Positions 25,927 to 35,197 of a stretch of 64,000 nt of DNA are shown one piece after another. The position numbers were made by a program, and so were the translations under genes. Numbering within the stretch: position 1 is the stretch's first letter; every line of letters starts with the position of its first letter. The stretch is taken from assembly GCF_002557795.1 (NCBI RefSeq), contig NZ_CP023777.1, positions 1,981,001 through 2,045,000 on the forward strand. Reading direction: 5' to 3'. The notes beneath the pieces were generated by a model. It was given only the letters and a program-made list of their open reading frames with translations, ran no database searches and had not been told where the DNA came from. Source of the DNA: Chitinophaga caeni (GTDB taxonomy: Bacteria; Bacteroidota; Bacteroidia; Chitinophagales; Chitinophagaceae).

Positions 25927-26532
25927 ATGGGAACTTTACTTCAAACCATCAAGCAGGAGGTCAAAAACTGGTGGTTGTTGGTGTTAACTGGTATACTGTT
26001 CATTCTTACCGGTATTTTCACTTTTGCTTATCCTGTTAGCAGCTATCTTGCTTTAGCCATCTTCTTCGGTATTGCGATCCTGTTTGGAGGATTATTCAAA
26101 ATATTTTTTGCCATAAGTAATAGCAACGAGATGACCGGTTGGGGCTGGACTTTAGCATCCGGTATTATCGATACGATTATTGGCGGCGTTCTTACTTGGA
26201 ATCCCGCTGTATCTGCCGTGGTATTACCTTTTGTTATTGGGTTTTACATGGTTTTTGCCGGGGGCTCGTTAATTAGCTTAGGTACCGATGCCAAGGCAAT
26301 AAAACTCAGTGGCGCCGGGTGGACGATCACGGGCGGGGTATTGACACTTTTGCTCGGTATTATTATTCTATTTTATCCCGCGGCAGGCGCTGCTACAGCA
26401 ATTATGATCACTGGAGTCGCTTTCCTATTAACCGGTATCACTTATTGCCTGATCGGCTTCAGGTTAAAAGAGGTTAAGAAATTATTGAAGAACCTCACGC
26501 ATCCACATCCACCGAATCACTCATCATCCTAA
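25927..26532 (+). CDS. HdeD family (DUF308) membrane protein
   Basis: The protein is 201 aa. Six hydrophobic segments are visible: WWLLVLTGILFILTGIFTF, SYLALAIFFGIAILFGGLF, then three more pairs ending in AIMITGVAFLLTGITYCLIG. Glycine-rich turns lie between them, as in the DUF308 repeat of HdeD. HdeD in Escherichia coli is linked to acid resistance. In Bacteroidota the role is unproven. It is monocistronic and the first gene after the mobile island. Its base composition matches the right-hand chromosomal genes. Confidence 0.85.
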   Translation: MGTLLQTIKQEVKNWWLLVLTGILFILTGIFTFAYPVSSYLALAIFFGIAILFGGLFKIFFAISNSNEMTGWGWTLASGIIDTIIGGVLTWNPAVSAVVLPFVIGFYMVFAGGSLISLGTDAKAIKLSGAGWTITGGVLTLLLGIIILFYPAAGAATAIMITGVAFLLTGITYCLIGFRLKEVKKLLKNLTHPHPPNHSSS

Positions 26533-26627
26533 AGTTATTATATGTTGCATCTTATTGATATAGCAATTAAATGGGTAGGTATAAGTTCCTACCCATTTTG
26601 ATTACATGTACATTAGGCTTCCCCGTA

Positions 26628-26888
26628 TTAACGCAACCAGAGGATTTTGCCCGCTTTGCAAGGTCTGAAGATTTGATTAGCTTCATCGTAGTAGTACGTG
26701 CAGTTAGAGAAATGATCCCATTCGCATACGAAATCGTAACCTTCTACACCCGCAGGGTAATAATTACCATCACTAGCTAAATAATATTGCGGTAAACTGC
26801 TGCAAGGCGCCTTGGATGAAGTGGCTAGCGAAGCACTGATGCTGCCGCCAATTGCTAATACTAAGAATACAATCTTTAGTTTTTTCAT
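26628..26888 (-). CDS. small secreted protein, hypothetical (DUF6520-like)
   Basis: The protein is 86 aa. It has a clear signal peptide, MKKLKIVFLVLAIGGSISASLA, with cleavage near residues 22-25. The mature part of about 60 residues has four cysteines (CSS, FVC, NCTYYY, PCKAG), which could form two disulfides. The pattern resembles DUF6520-type small Bacteroidota proteins, but I am not certain of the family. The frame on the opposite strand is a shadow. Its function is unknown. Confidence 0.6.
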   Translation of the reverse strand: MKKLKIVFLVLAIGGSISASLATSSKAPCSSLPQYYLASDGNYYPAGVEGYDFVCEWDHFSNCTYYYDEANQIFRPCKAGKILWLR

Positions 26889-27450
26889 AAGTTTTGATTT
26901 TGGATATTAGGTTAACCAATACTTTATCGAAAGTATGAATGGCTGCTGAAATAGGGTATCAGTGCGCTAAATCATTGTCAAGATATTATACGGGGATGGT
27001 ACACCTATTTGCTCCCGCTAATGGATAATTCTCCGAATTTTGACCAACTTTCTTACATAATTTTCACTATCGTTTATTCCCAAATTATTGTAGAATTTAC
27101 ACCTGAAAAAATGTTATGATTACGTTTATTTAGTCCTTCCAATCACTTTATCGGAAAGACTTTTAAGACTTTTTTGCTAAAATTGATACACGGGTTGCAC
27201 AATCGATATAGCAAAATGTTTTGTGTTTTGTTAAAATAGTATTATTTGTGGTTAAGTTATTATATAAAAAGTTCTTAAAAAAAATTGAAAACCTTTATGG
27301 TAAAGGGTTTTGGAAGATCATAGCATTGTCTATCAAAATCAAAGCATATGCCATTGTAGGGGCTTGGCCTACAAGCTATTTTTGAAAGCATATAGTTTAT
27401 ACCATTCGCGCGTCTAGGTATCATTTCTGAAAAACAACCAAAAAATTGCA
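26889..27450. other. long intergenic region ahead of the susC operon
   Basis: No gene is supported. A weak promoter-like pair (TTTG near 27220 and TATTATTTG near 27240) may drive susC, but the spacing is not ideal. The remaining 200 bases would be a long leader. The direct word AAAACCTTTATGGTAAAGGGTTTTGG near 27290-27315 contains a small dyad. No riboswitch or sigma/anti-sigma gene is seen. Confidence 0.4.
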
Positions 27451-30400
27451 ATGGAACATCCCACTAATCAGTGGACGGGTGGTCGTGTGGGTAAAGTATG
27501 CCTGCGTGTGAGTATATGGCTATTGATGATGCTCGTCTATTTACCAAAATCGTTCGCACAAGAAGCTAATGCCAACCTGAAAATCACGGGTGTAGTGAAA
27601 GATTCTACCGGCATCGGTATTCCCGGAGCCAGTGTTTACCTTGCGGAGAATCGTAGCGTAGGTACCGCAACAGATCCCGAAGGTAAGTTCGTTTTATCAG
27701 CTCCAGCAGGGGCTAAAATCATCGTTACCTCCATAGGTTTCCAAGATCAGTTGTTTATTGCTACGGCTTCCAATCTTGCGCCTGTCATTATCCTGCATTC
27801 AAACGAAGGCCAGTTGTCGGAAGTTGTTATCACGGCTTTCGGGAAGAAGGAAAGGAAAGAGGCTGTAGTAGGCTCGGTTACCTCGGTTAGTCCCGGGCAA
27901 TTGAAAATTCCTTCCAGTAACCTTACAAATGCGTTAGCCGGGCAGGTGGCCGGTATCGTTGCTTATCAAAGAAGCGGTCAACCGGGTTTAGACAACTCCT
28001 CTTTCTTTATCAGGGGCGTAACAACATTCGGGTATAAGCAAGACCCGCTAATATTAGTTGACAACGTAGAATTGACAGCCACGGATTTGGCCCGCTTGCA
28101 AGTTGATGATATCGCCACTTTCTCAATCCTGAAAGATGCCAGCGCTACGGCTTTATACGGTGCACGCGGCGCTAACGGGGTAATTTTAATTACCACTAAA
28201 GAAGGTGTTGAAGGGAAGGCGGCGGTCAATGTTCGCCTGGAGAATTCTATCTCGTCTCCCACTCAGAACCTGGCAATTGCCGATCCCGTTACTTACATGA
28301 AAATGTATAATGAAGCAATTACCACGCGCGATCCATTGGGCGTTCCCTTATTTACTCAGAATGATATATATAACCGCGAACAAACATTAGCTAATGCGCC
28401 CGGTAGCAATCCTTATGTGTACCCGGCAGTAGATTGGTTGGATGCTTTGTTTAAAAAACATACCAATAATCAAAGGATGAATACCAGCGTCAGTGGCGGT
28501 GGTAAAGTGGCGCGTTATTATATAGGTGGTTCTTACAATGTGGACAATGGAATATTGAAAGTAAGCCCGGTCAATAATTTCAACAACAACGTTAAACTTC
28601 AGAATTACCAGTTACGTTCGAATGTTAATATCAACATTACGCCGACTACAGAAGCGATCCTGAGATTGTCAGGAACTTTCGATGAATACAACGGCCCGAT
28701 CACGGACGATGGTTCTTTTTCTTCAGACTTATACCAGAAAGCCCTTCATACGAGCCCGGTACTGTTCCCGGCGTATTTTCCGTTCACGGAAGCTTCGCCA
28801 TATAATACTCATATCATGTTTGGGAACAGTACATTGGGCACGGAAAACAATAATATAGGCTTTTCCAATCCTTATGCCGATATGATGCGCGGATATAAAG
28901 AGTTTTCCCGCTCCAGGATGTCGGCTCAATTGGAGTTAAATCAAAAATTGGATTTCGTTTTGCCGGGCTTGAACTTCCGCGGGATATTCAGCACCAACCG
29001 CTATTCTTATTTCGATTTAACCCGGAAGTATGATCCGTTTTATTATACGGTAGACACTTACGATCGTATTTCGAATACTTATACATTAAGATGGATCAAT
29101 GATCAACCGGGCCAAGCTTCGGAATACCTGAGTTTTGAAGATGGCTATAAAGACATCAATACTTACGTGTACTTCCAGGGCGTATTAGATTATAATAACA
29201 ACTTTGGAAAGCATAATGTCAGCGGGGCCTTGATCGGTACACGCCAGCAAACTTTATATGCGAATGCCATTGATCCTGCCACGGGAGAATCCAGTTTGCA
29301 ATATTCTTTACCGTACCGGAATATCGGTTTGTCTGGCAGGGCCACTTACTCCTATGACGGCCGCTACTTCTTGGAATTTAACTTCGGCTATAATGGCTCT
29401 GAAAGGTTTGCCGCGAAAAACAGGTTCGGTTTCTTCCCTACTATCGGCGGTTCCTGGATCGTTTCGCGTGAGAAGTTCTGGTCGAGCGAAGTTATTAATC
29501 GTTTGAAACTACGCGCCAGTCATGGTTTGGTGGGTAATGATGCTATCGGTTCCCAGCGTTTCTTCTACTTATCAAATGTGAACTTAGATGGCGGCAACCC
29601 TGCATATTTCGGCCAAAATAATGCGGTAAACCGCCCCGGTGTAAGCATTACTAATTATCCCAACGAGGATGTTACCTGGGAAACATCCCGTCAAACCAAT
29701 ATCGGCGTGGAAATGAAGTTGTTCAAGAGTCTGAACGTCATCGCGGAAGTATACAAACAACATCGCTACAATATCCTGATGGGCCGCTCTTCTATTCCTT
29801 CAACGATGGGTCTGGAGTCCGCCATCAGTGCAAATCTCGGTACCGCTGATTCGAAAGGGATCGATTTATCAGCCGACTATAGTAAAACTTTCAAAGGAGG
29901 TTTCTGGATGTCTGGAAGGGCCAACTTCACTTTCTCTCAAAACCGTTACGGTTTTTATGAACAACCGGCATACAAAGAGCCATGGCGTTTATTATCCGGT
30001 GAAAAAATCGGCGTTAGGTGGGGGTATATCGCGGAGCGCTTATTTGTGGATGATAAGGAAGCTGCATCTTCGCCCACACAAGTATTTTCAGCCGGAACGA
30101 ACCCGCCCAAAGGTGGTGATATTAAATATCGCGACATGAATGGCGATGGGAAAATATCCGAAGCCGACCAGGTTTTCTTGGGCTTGCCTTCTACGCCTGA
30201 AATCGTATATGGCGCCGGTGTTTCGATGGGATATAAAGGCTTTGATCTCTCTGTTTTCTTCCAGGGCGTAGGCCGTACATCTTTCTTTATCGATCCTTCA
30301 CAAGTGAGTCCTTTCTTAAACAACAGGCAGGTATTGCAAGCATTCGCAGATAGTTATTGGTCGGAAGAGAACCAGGATTTATACGCGAAGTATCCAAGGC

Positions 30401-30678
30401 TGGGTATTTCGACAACGGATATCACGAACAATTTGCAAACGAGCTCCTGGTGGATGCGCGATGGATCATTCGTTCGGTTGAAGTCGCTGGAGTTTGGCTA
30501 TACTTTGCCCAAACGTTGGTTAACGACGATGCATTTAACGAACTGTAGGATTTATTTCAACGGTTTGAACTTGCTAACATTCAGCAAGTTCAAGGACTGG
30601 GATCCCGAGTTAGCATCCAATGGATTCAATTATCCATTGCAGAAAGTATTCAACATCGGGCTAAACGTGAACTTGTAA
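27451..30678 (+). CDS. SusC/RagA-type TonB-dependent outer-membrane transporter
   Basis: The protein is 1075 aa, a normal SusC length. The signal peptide (about residues 17-37) ends at KSFAQEA. A carboxypeptidase-D-like regulatory domain follows (ITGVVKDSTGIGIPGASVYL, then GKFVLSAPAGAKIIVTSIGF). The plug domain contains SSFFIRGVTTFG, DPLILVDNVE and LKDASATALYGARGANGVILITTK, the SusC hallmark. The C-terminal barrel ends FNIGLNVNL. No extra N-terminal STN domain is seen, so sigma/anti-sigma signalling is unlikely. It imports glycan fragments with the SusD protein encoded 10 bp downstream. Confidence 0.95.
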   Translation: MEHPTNQWTGGRVGKVCLRVSIWLLMMLVYLPKSFAQEANANLKITGVVKDSTGIGIPGASVYLAENRSVGTATDPEGKFVLSAPAGAKIIVTSIGFQDQLFIATASNLAPVIILHSNEGQLSEVVITAFGKKERKEAVVGSVTSVSPGQLKIPSSNLTNALAGQVAGIVAYQRSGQPGLDNSSFFIRGVTTFGYKQDPLILVDNVELTATDLARLQVDDIATFSILKDASATALYGARGANGVILITTKEGVEGKAAVNVRLENSISSPTQNLAIADPVTYMKMYNEAITTRDPLGVPLFTQNDIYNREQTLANAPGSNPYVYPAVDWLDALFKKHTNNQRMNTSVSGGGKVARYYIGGSYNVDNGILKVSPVNNFNNNVKLQNYQLRSNVNINITPTTEAILRLSGTFDEYNGPITDDGSFSSDLYQKALHTSPVLFPAYFPFTEASPYNTHIMFGNSTLGTENNNIGFSNPYADMMRGYKEFSRSRMSAQLELNQKLDFVLPGLNFRGIFSTNRYSYFDLTRKYDPFYYTVDTYDRISNTYTLRWINDQPGQASEYLSFEDGYKDINTYVYFQGVLDYNNNFGKHNVSGALIGTRQQTLYANAIDPATGESSLQYSLPYRNIGLSGRATYSYDGRYFLEFNFGYNGSERFAAKNRFGFFPTIGGSWIVSREKFWSSEVINRLKLRASHGLVGNDAIGSQRFFYLSNVNLDGGNPAYFGQNNAVNRPGVSITNYPNEDVTWETSRQTNIGVEMKLFKSLNVIAEVYKQHRYNILMGRSSIPSTMGLESAISANLGTADSKGIDLSADYSKTFKGGFWMSGRANFTFSQNRYGFYEQPAYKEPWRLLSGEKIGVRWGYIAERLFVDDKEAASSPTQVFSAGTNPPKGGDIKYRDMNGDGKISEADQVFLGLPSTPEIVYGAGVSMGYKGFDLSVFFQGVGRTSFFIDPSQVSPFLNNRQVLQAFADSYWSEENQDLYAKYPRLGISTTDITNNLQTSSWWMRDGSFVRLKSLEFGYTLPKRWLTTMHLTNCRIYFNGLNLLTFSKFKDWDPELASNGFNYPLQKVFNIGLNVNL

Positions 30679-30688
30679 AACACTACGC

Positions 30689-32608
30689 ATGAAATTATTA
30701 AAATATATAGTCGCTCTTTACTTGGTCTGCCAAGCAGCAGCATGTAAGGATTACCTGGATGTAACGCCGGATAACGTCGCAACACTGGATTATGCGTTCA
30801 GGAACAGGAATGAAACGGAAAACTACCTGTTCACTTGCTACTCTACCTTGCAGAATATGGCGGATGTGGTTGCCAACCCGGCATTCACGACATCGGGAGA
30901 GATTTACTTTCCTAATACACTTACCGAGGCAACACTAGGTGGTCGTGGTAATGAAGTCGGCTTCCATCTTATCCGCGGAACACAAACTACGGATCAGCCG
31001 GCATTGAATTATTGGGATGGGGAGAACCTGGGGCAGCCCTTATTTAAAGCGATCCGCAGGTGTAATATCTTGTTGGAAAATATTGATAAGCCCGCAGATC
31101 TTACACCGGCAGAAAAAAATCGTTGGATTGCAGAAACGAAGTTTCTCAAGGCTTATTATCATTTTTATTTATTGAGAATGTATGGCCCTATTCCTTTGAT
31201 TAAGGAAAACTTGCCGATTAATGCCACGACGGAAGAAGTGCGGGTACACCGCTCCAGCATGGACGAAAGCTTTGATTATATCGTTTCCTTACTGGATGAA
31301 GCGATCCCTGCCTTGCCTGCCAAGATTCAAAATCCTACGCAGGAATTAGGTCGCATTACCAAGACTATTGCCTTGGCTGTAAAAGCCGAAGTACTGGTAA
31401 CGAGGGCAAGTCCATTGTTCAACGGCAACCCGGATTATTCAGGTATCACTGGAAAAGACGGTAAAATTTTATTCCCGGCTAATTATGATGAAACGAAATG
31501 GAATGATGCCTTGGCAGCTTGTGATTCTGCCATCAGGGCTTGCGATGCTTTAGGCTTACATCTCTATAAATTTATTGCACCGGGAAACTTGCCGAGCCTG
31601 CCTACGGCATTGAAACAAGTGATGGATTTGAGAACAACCATTACCGAAAAATGGGAGTTGAACAGTGAAATCATCTGGGCCTTAAACCCCACTTTCGGTT
31701 ATCAACATATGTCGATGCCCCGGTTAACAAGCGAGATGGTTCAAAACATGGGGGGAGCGCCCGGAAACTTTGCCGTGCCTTTATCTATGGCTGAACTATT
31801 TTATACAGATCACGGCTTACCGATGAATGAGGACAAGACTTATGATTTCCGCAACCGTTATGAATTGACAGAGGTGCCGGAGTCTGAAAAATACTTGCTG
31901 CATGCGGGTTATCAAACTGTAAAAATGCACTTGGGAAGGGAACCCCGTTTTTATGCCGACCTTTCATTCGATGGAAGTAATTTCTTCGGTAACGGCGTTA
32001 CCAACCCGGAAGCTATGTTATACGTACAAGCTAGGGGCAGTAATTCCATTGCCGGCCCAAAGGATAACATCCGTGTTAACGTAACCGGTTATTGGCCTTC
32101 CAAGCTCGTGAATTATTTATCCGTTTTCGGTACGGAAGTAACAGGGGAAAATTTCAGGTTGCCGATCATCCGCTTGGCTGGCTTGTATTTACTATATGCA
32201 GAAGCATTAAATGAAGTCGGCGGCCCCACGGCGGAAGTGATGAAATATGTAGATCTCGTTCGCGAAAGAGCCGGGATACCCGGTTTAGCAAATGCTTATA
32301 ACCAGTATGCCAGCAACCCCGGGAAGATCAACTCGAAGGAAGGTATGCGCGAAGTAATACATAGGGAAAGAAGGTTAGAGTTATGTTTTGAAGGCGGAAT
32401 CGGTTGGGATTTGAGAAGGTGGAAATCGATGCAACAGGTATTGAGCAACCCGATCCAGGGCTGGAGCATCCAGGAAACGGATCCTAGCGGTTATTACCGC
32501 GCCAGGACATTGGCAATCCCGGTATTTGGTTTGAAAGATTACCTGTGGCCAATTAAGAATGACGCGTTGATCATTAATCCGAACCTTGTTCAAAATCCTT
32601 ATTGGTAA
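30689..32608 (+). CDS. SusD/RagB-type glycan-binding lipoprotein
   Basis: The protein is 639 aa. The signal peptide MKLLKYIVALYLVCQAAAC has a lipobox cysteine at residue 19, followed by KDYLDVTPDN, the standard SusD opening. TPR-like helical motifs include IAETKFLKAYYHFYLLRMYG. The C-terminus has the RagB/SusD block LRRWKSMQQVLSNPIQG and the ending DYLWPIKNDALIINPNLVQNP. It forms the lid on the SusC transporter at the cell surface. It is 10 bp downstream of susC and 18 bp upstream of the next lipoprotein gene, so they are one operon. Confidence 0.95.
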   Translation: MKLLKYIVALYLVCQAAACKDYLDVTPDNVATLDYAFRNRNETENYLFTCYSTLQNMADVVANPAFTTSGEIYFPNTLTEATLGGRGNEVGFHLIRGTQTTDQPALNYWDGENLGQPLFKAIRRCNILLENIDKPADLTPAEKNRWIAETKFLKAYYHFYLLRMYGPIPLIKENLPINATTEEVRVHRSSMDESFDYIVSLLDEAIPALPAKIQNPTQELGRITKTIALAVKAEVLVTRASPLFNGNPDYSGITGKDGKILFPANYDETKWNDALAACDSAIRACDALGLHLYKFIAPGNLPSLPTALKQVMDLRTTITEKWELNSEIIWALNPTFGYQHMSMPRLTSEMVQNMGGAPGNFAVPLSMAELFYTDHGLPMNEDKTYDFRNRYELTEVPESEKYLLHAGYQTVKMHLGREPRFYADLSFDGSNFFGNGVTNPEAMLYVQARGSNSIAGPKDNIRVNVTGYWPSKLVNYLSVFGTEVTGENFRLPIIRLAGLYLLYAEALNEVGGPTAEVMKYVDLVRERAGIPGLANAYNQYASNPGKINSKEGMREVIHRERRLELCFEGGIGWDLRRWKSMQQVLSNPIQGWSIQETDPSGYYRARTLAIPVFGLKDYLWPIKNDALIINPNLVQNPYW

Positions 32609-32626
32609 CCGTAAATGCATCTGATC

Positions 32627-33886
32627 ATGAAATCATCATTCAAATATATTTTATCGCCACTAGGCATCCTGCTTGTTGCCGCGCTAAGCGTTGTGCAAAT
32701 GTCCTGCGGGGAGAAAGATTCATTCAACGATATCGTTTCATCCGACAAGGCACAACCCGGCCCGGTAACGAAAGTGGAAGTCAATAATTATGCAGGTGGC
32801 GCTTTAATTTCGTACGATTTACCCGCCGCCGAGAATTTACTATACATATTAGCCGAATATAAGATCAATGATCGCGTAACCCGTCAAACGAAGGCGTCTT
32901 ATTATGCTGATACTATCCGGGTAGATGGTTTCGAAAAGGAGCAACCGTACGAAGTGACGCTCTACGCGGTTTCTAGGGCGGAAGTCCGTTCTGAACCGGT
33001 TACCGTTACGGTAAACCCCGGGAAACCGGCTTACCTGGATGCTTATACCACCGTGGCCATGGAGCGCGATTTCGGTGGTGTAAACATCACCGTGCACAAC
33101 CAATACAAGCAAGCCATCGGTGTGATCGTGATTACTGATAACCCAACAGAAGGTATCATGACGCCCGTAGAGCAATATTATACCCAGCTCGAGTATGTCA
33201 ATTTCAGCGTCCGCGGATTTGATACAACCGCGCACAATTTCGGGGTGTACATTACGGACCGTTGGGGTAATATTTCCGATACCTTATTGGAAACCATTCA
33301 CCCGATTTATGAAACATTGGTGCCTAAATCAGGATTCAGCGAATACCGCTTAAGTAGCGATTCGCCCTTAGGAGCTACGGGTTTAGGTTGGAATACGACA
33401 CATCTTTGGGATGGCAGCACCGGTGAGCCGGGATGGCATACCGAATCGGGTACGGGCAAGCAATTGCAAGTATGCACCTTCGATATGGGCGCCACGGTAA
33501 AATTGAGCCGCTATAAAATTTGGGAACGGGGCGAAGGGTACGGGAATGATTATTCCTACGGTCATGGAAATCCAAAAACCTGGACCTTGTGGGGCTCCAA
33601 TGTTGCCGCCCCGCAAGACGCAGATTTGCCGATTTCTTCCGAACCCGGAACCGTGGTAGGTGATTGGATCAACCTGGGCAATTTTGACTGCCCGCCACCG
33701 CCGTCCGGAAATCCACCGGGACAAACCAATGCGCAAGATCTGGCTTTCGTACAGGCAGGATTCGAATTTAATGTGCCATTGACGGCGCCGAAGGTGCGTT
33801 ACATCCGCTTCGCGGTGAGCAGCACCTGGGGCAATACAGATTTTGCACACGTATTGGAACTTTCTTTCTGGGGAGATACGAATTAA
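32627..33886 (+). CDS. DUF4959/DUF5126/DUF5000 surface lipoprotein
   Basis: The start at 32627 (MKSSFKYILSPLGILLVAAL) is preferred to one four codons upstream because it begins a lipoprotein signal with lipobox VQMSC. The protein is 419 aa. The N-terminal domain (GPVTKVEVNNYAGGALISYD) is DUF4959-like and fibronectin-like. The middle (EYYTQLEYVNFSVRGFD region) is DUF5126-like. The C-terminal discoidin-like DUF5000 domain (WNTTHLWDGSTGEPGWHTE, ending VLELSFWG) probably binds carbohydrate. Such proteins are usual third genes after susCD in loci targeting host-like or plant glycans. The exact ligand is unknown. Confidence 0.82.
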   Translation: MKSSFKYILSPLGILLVAALSVVQMSCGEKDSFNDIVSSDKAQPGPVTKVEVNNYAGGALISYDLPAAENLLYILAEYKINDRVTRQTKASYYADTIRVDGFEKEQPYEVTLYAVSRAEVRSEPVTVTVNPGKPAYLDAYTTVAMERDFGGVNITVHNQYKQAIGVIVITDNPTEGIMTPVEQYYTQLEYVNFSVRGFDTTAHNFGVYITDRWGNISDTLLETIHPIYETLVPKSGFSEYRLSSDSPLGATGLGWNTTHLWDGSTGEPGWHTESGTGKQLQVCTFDMGATVKLSRYKIWERGEGYGNDYSYGHGNPKTWTLWGSNVAAPQDADLPISSEPGTVVGDWINLGNFDCPPPPSGNPPGQTNAQDLAFVQAGFEFNVPLTAPKVRYIRFAVSSTWGNTDFAHVLELSFWGDTN

Positions 33887-33946
33887 TTTTTCCCTATAAC
33901 CGGATGCAGCTCCCCCTAATAGAGCTGCATCCAAAACTACAGTTAT

Positions 33947-35158
33947 ATGAACCGTAATATTCTTAAATATATTCTCCTATTTGCAGCCTTATGGCTGGTG
34001 ATCGCTGCATGTGAGAAAGATGCCACTTCTTACCGCGATTATCTCGCCGGGGCAGAAAAAGTATATCCCGGTTTACCAAGTGGTATCACTACTGCTACCG
34101 GTAATTACCGTATTCAATTAACCTGGAAGCCGAGTCCGGATCCATCCATTTCACATTACAGGGTGTTCTGGAATAATGGGAAAGATTCGGTGCAGGTATC
34201 TCCTGGAAAACCGGTGAATGATAGTTTAGTTTCCGTTGTGATTCAAGGTTTGACAGAATACACTTATACATTCGTAATATATTCTTATGATGCAAAAGGA
34301 AACCGTTCTATACCAATTGAAGTAAGCAATGTAAAAGTTTATGGTGATAATTATAAGCAGGGATTAACGAACCGCTACCTCAATACAGCCGCACCGTATG
34401 TGCTGTTGGATCAGGGTATCGTACTGAATTTCTTGGATGCAGATACGATAAATGTCGGGACGAGTATCCGTTATACCACTAAGAATAACATGGATAGTAC
34501 CGTCTCGATCACCGCTGATCAAAGTAGTATCATGCTGTTTAATTATTTGCCCGGCACAAAAGTGTATTTCCAGTCGGCATACATCCCCACTTATAATTCC
34601 ATTGACACATTTTATACATCATACGAGGATTCATTAGCCAATATTATCAGTCCCTTGGACAAAAGTTTATTCAGCCCGGTCATTTTACCGAATGATGTAG
34701 GCTACTATGATAGTTATAATAACCTGACCCAATTGTGGAACGGTAATACGTCTCCGACCTCTTACCCGGATATTTATCATAGTGATGCATCGCATCCCTT
34801 GCCACATCATTTTACATTCGACTTGGGCAAAACTTACGGTTCATTGGCACAATTCGAGATCATCGGTAGGGACTGTTGTAACAACCCCGTTTCCTTTGAA
34901 ATATGGGGTATTGATGATTTGACAAATGCTATTACCACGCTTCCCTCCAATGATCCGGGATGGAAAGATGAAGCCATCAGTAAAGGTTGGAAATTATTGA
35001 AAACAGTCAATAGAACAGATGATGGGGTAGCGCCGTATAAAATTTCTTTCGATGAAGATGTTCCGGCCGTTCGGTATATTCGGATCAGGATTTTAGCCGT
35101 GGCTAGTGGCGATGGTTATTTTAGTAATATCAGCGAATTAAGTTTCTGGAGTCGTTAA
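33947..35158 (+). CDS. DUF4998 surface lipoprotein with discoidin-like C-terminus
   Basis: The protein is 403 aa. The signal peptide MNRNILKYILLFAALWLVIAAC has its lipobox Cys at 22. DUF4998 features follow (YRDYLAGAEKVYPGLPSGIT, then LTWKPSPDPSISHYRVFWNN). The C-terminal region (LTQLWNGNTSPTSYPDIYHS, ending RYIRIRILAVASGDGYFSNI) is an F5/8-type discoidin-like domain. It parallels the preceding lipoprotein in architecture and probably binds the same glycan. It is 60 bp after the previous gene and 39 bp before the fucosidase gene, consistent with one operon. Confidence 0.82.
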   Translation: MNRNILKYILLFAALWLVIAACEKDATSYRDYLAGAEKVYPGLPSGITTATGNYRIQLTWKPSPDPSISHYRVFWNNGKDSVQVSPGKPVNDSLVSVVIQGLTEYTYTFVIYSYDAKGNRSIPIEVSNVKVYGDNYKQGLTNRYLNTAAPYVLLDQGIVLNFLDADTINVGTSIRYTTKNNMDSTVSITADQSSIMLFNYLPGTKVYFQSAYIPTYNSIDTFYTSYEDSLANIISPLDKSLFSPVILPNDVGYYDSYNNLTQLWNGNTSPTSYPDIYHSDASHPLPHHFTFDLGKTYGSLAQFEIIGRDCCNNPVSFEIWGIDDLTNAITTLPSNDPGWKDEAISKGWKLLKTVNRTDDGVAPYKISFDEDVPAVRYIRIRILAVASGDGYFSNISELSFWSR

Positions 35159-35197
35159 AAAGCGTTTCGTAAATAAAAAACCATAAAGTACAGTTAA

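Noticed and set aside
26571..26780. + strand frame opposite the small secreted protein
   Set aside because: It lacks a signal, domain or good start, while the - strand frame has a clear signal peptide.
33383..33934. Long - strand frame inside the DUF5000 lipoprotein gene
   Set aside because: It lies wholly opposite a well-supported gene and has no recognisable domain.
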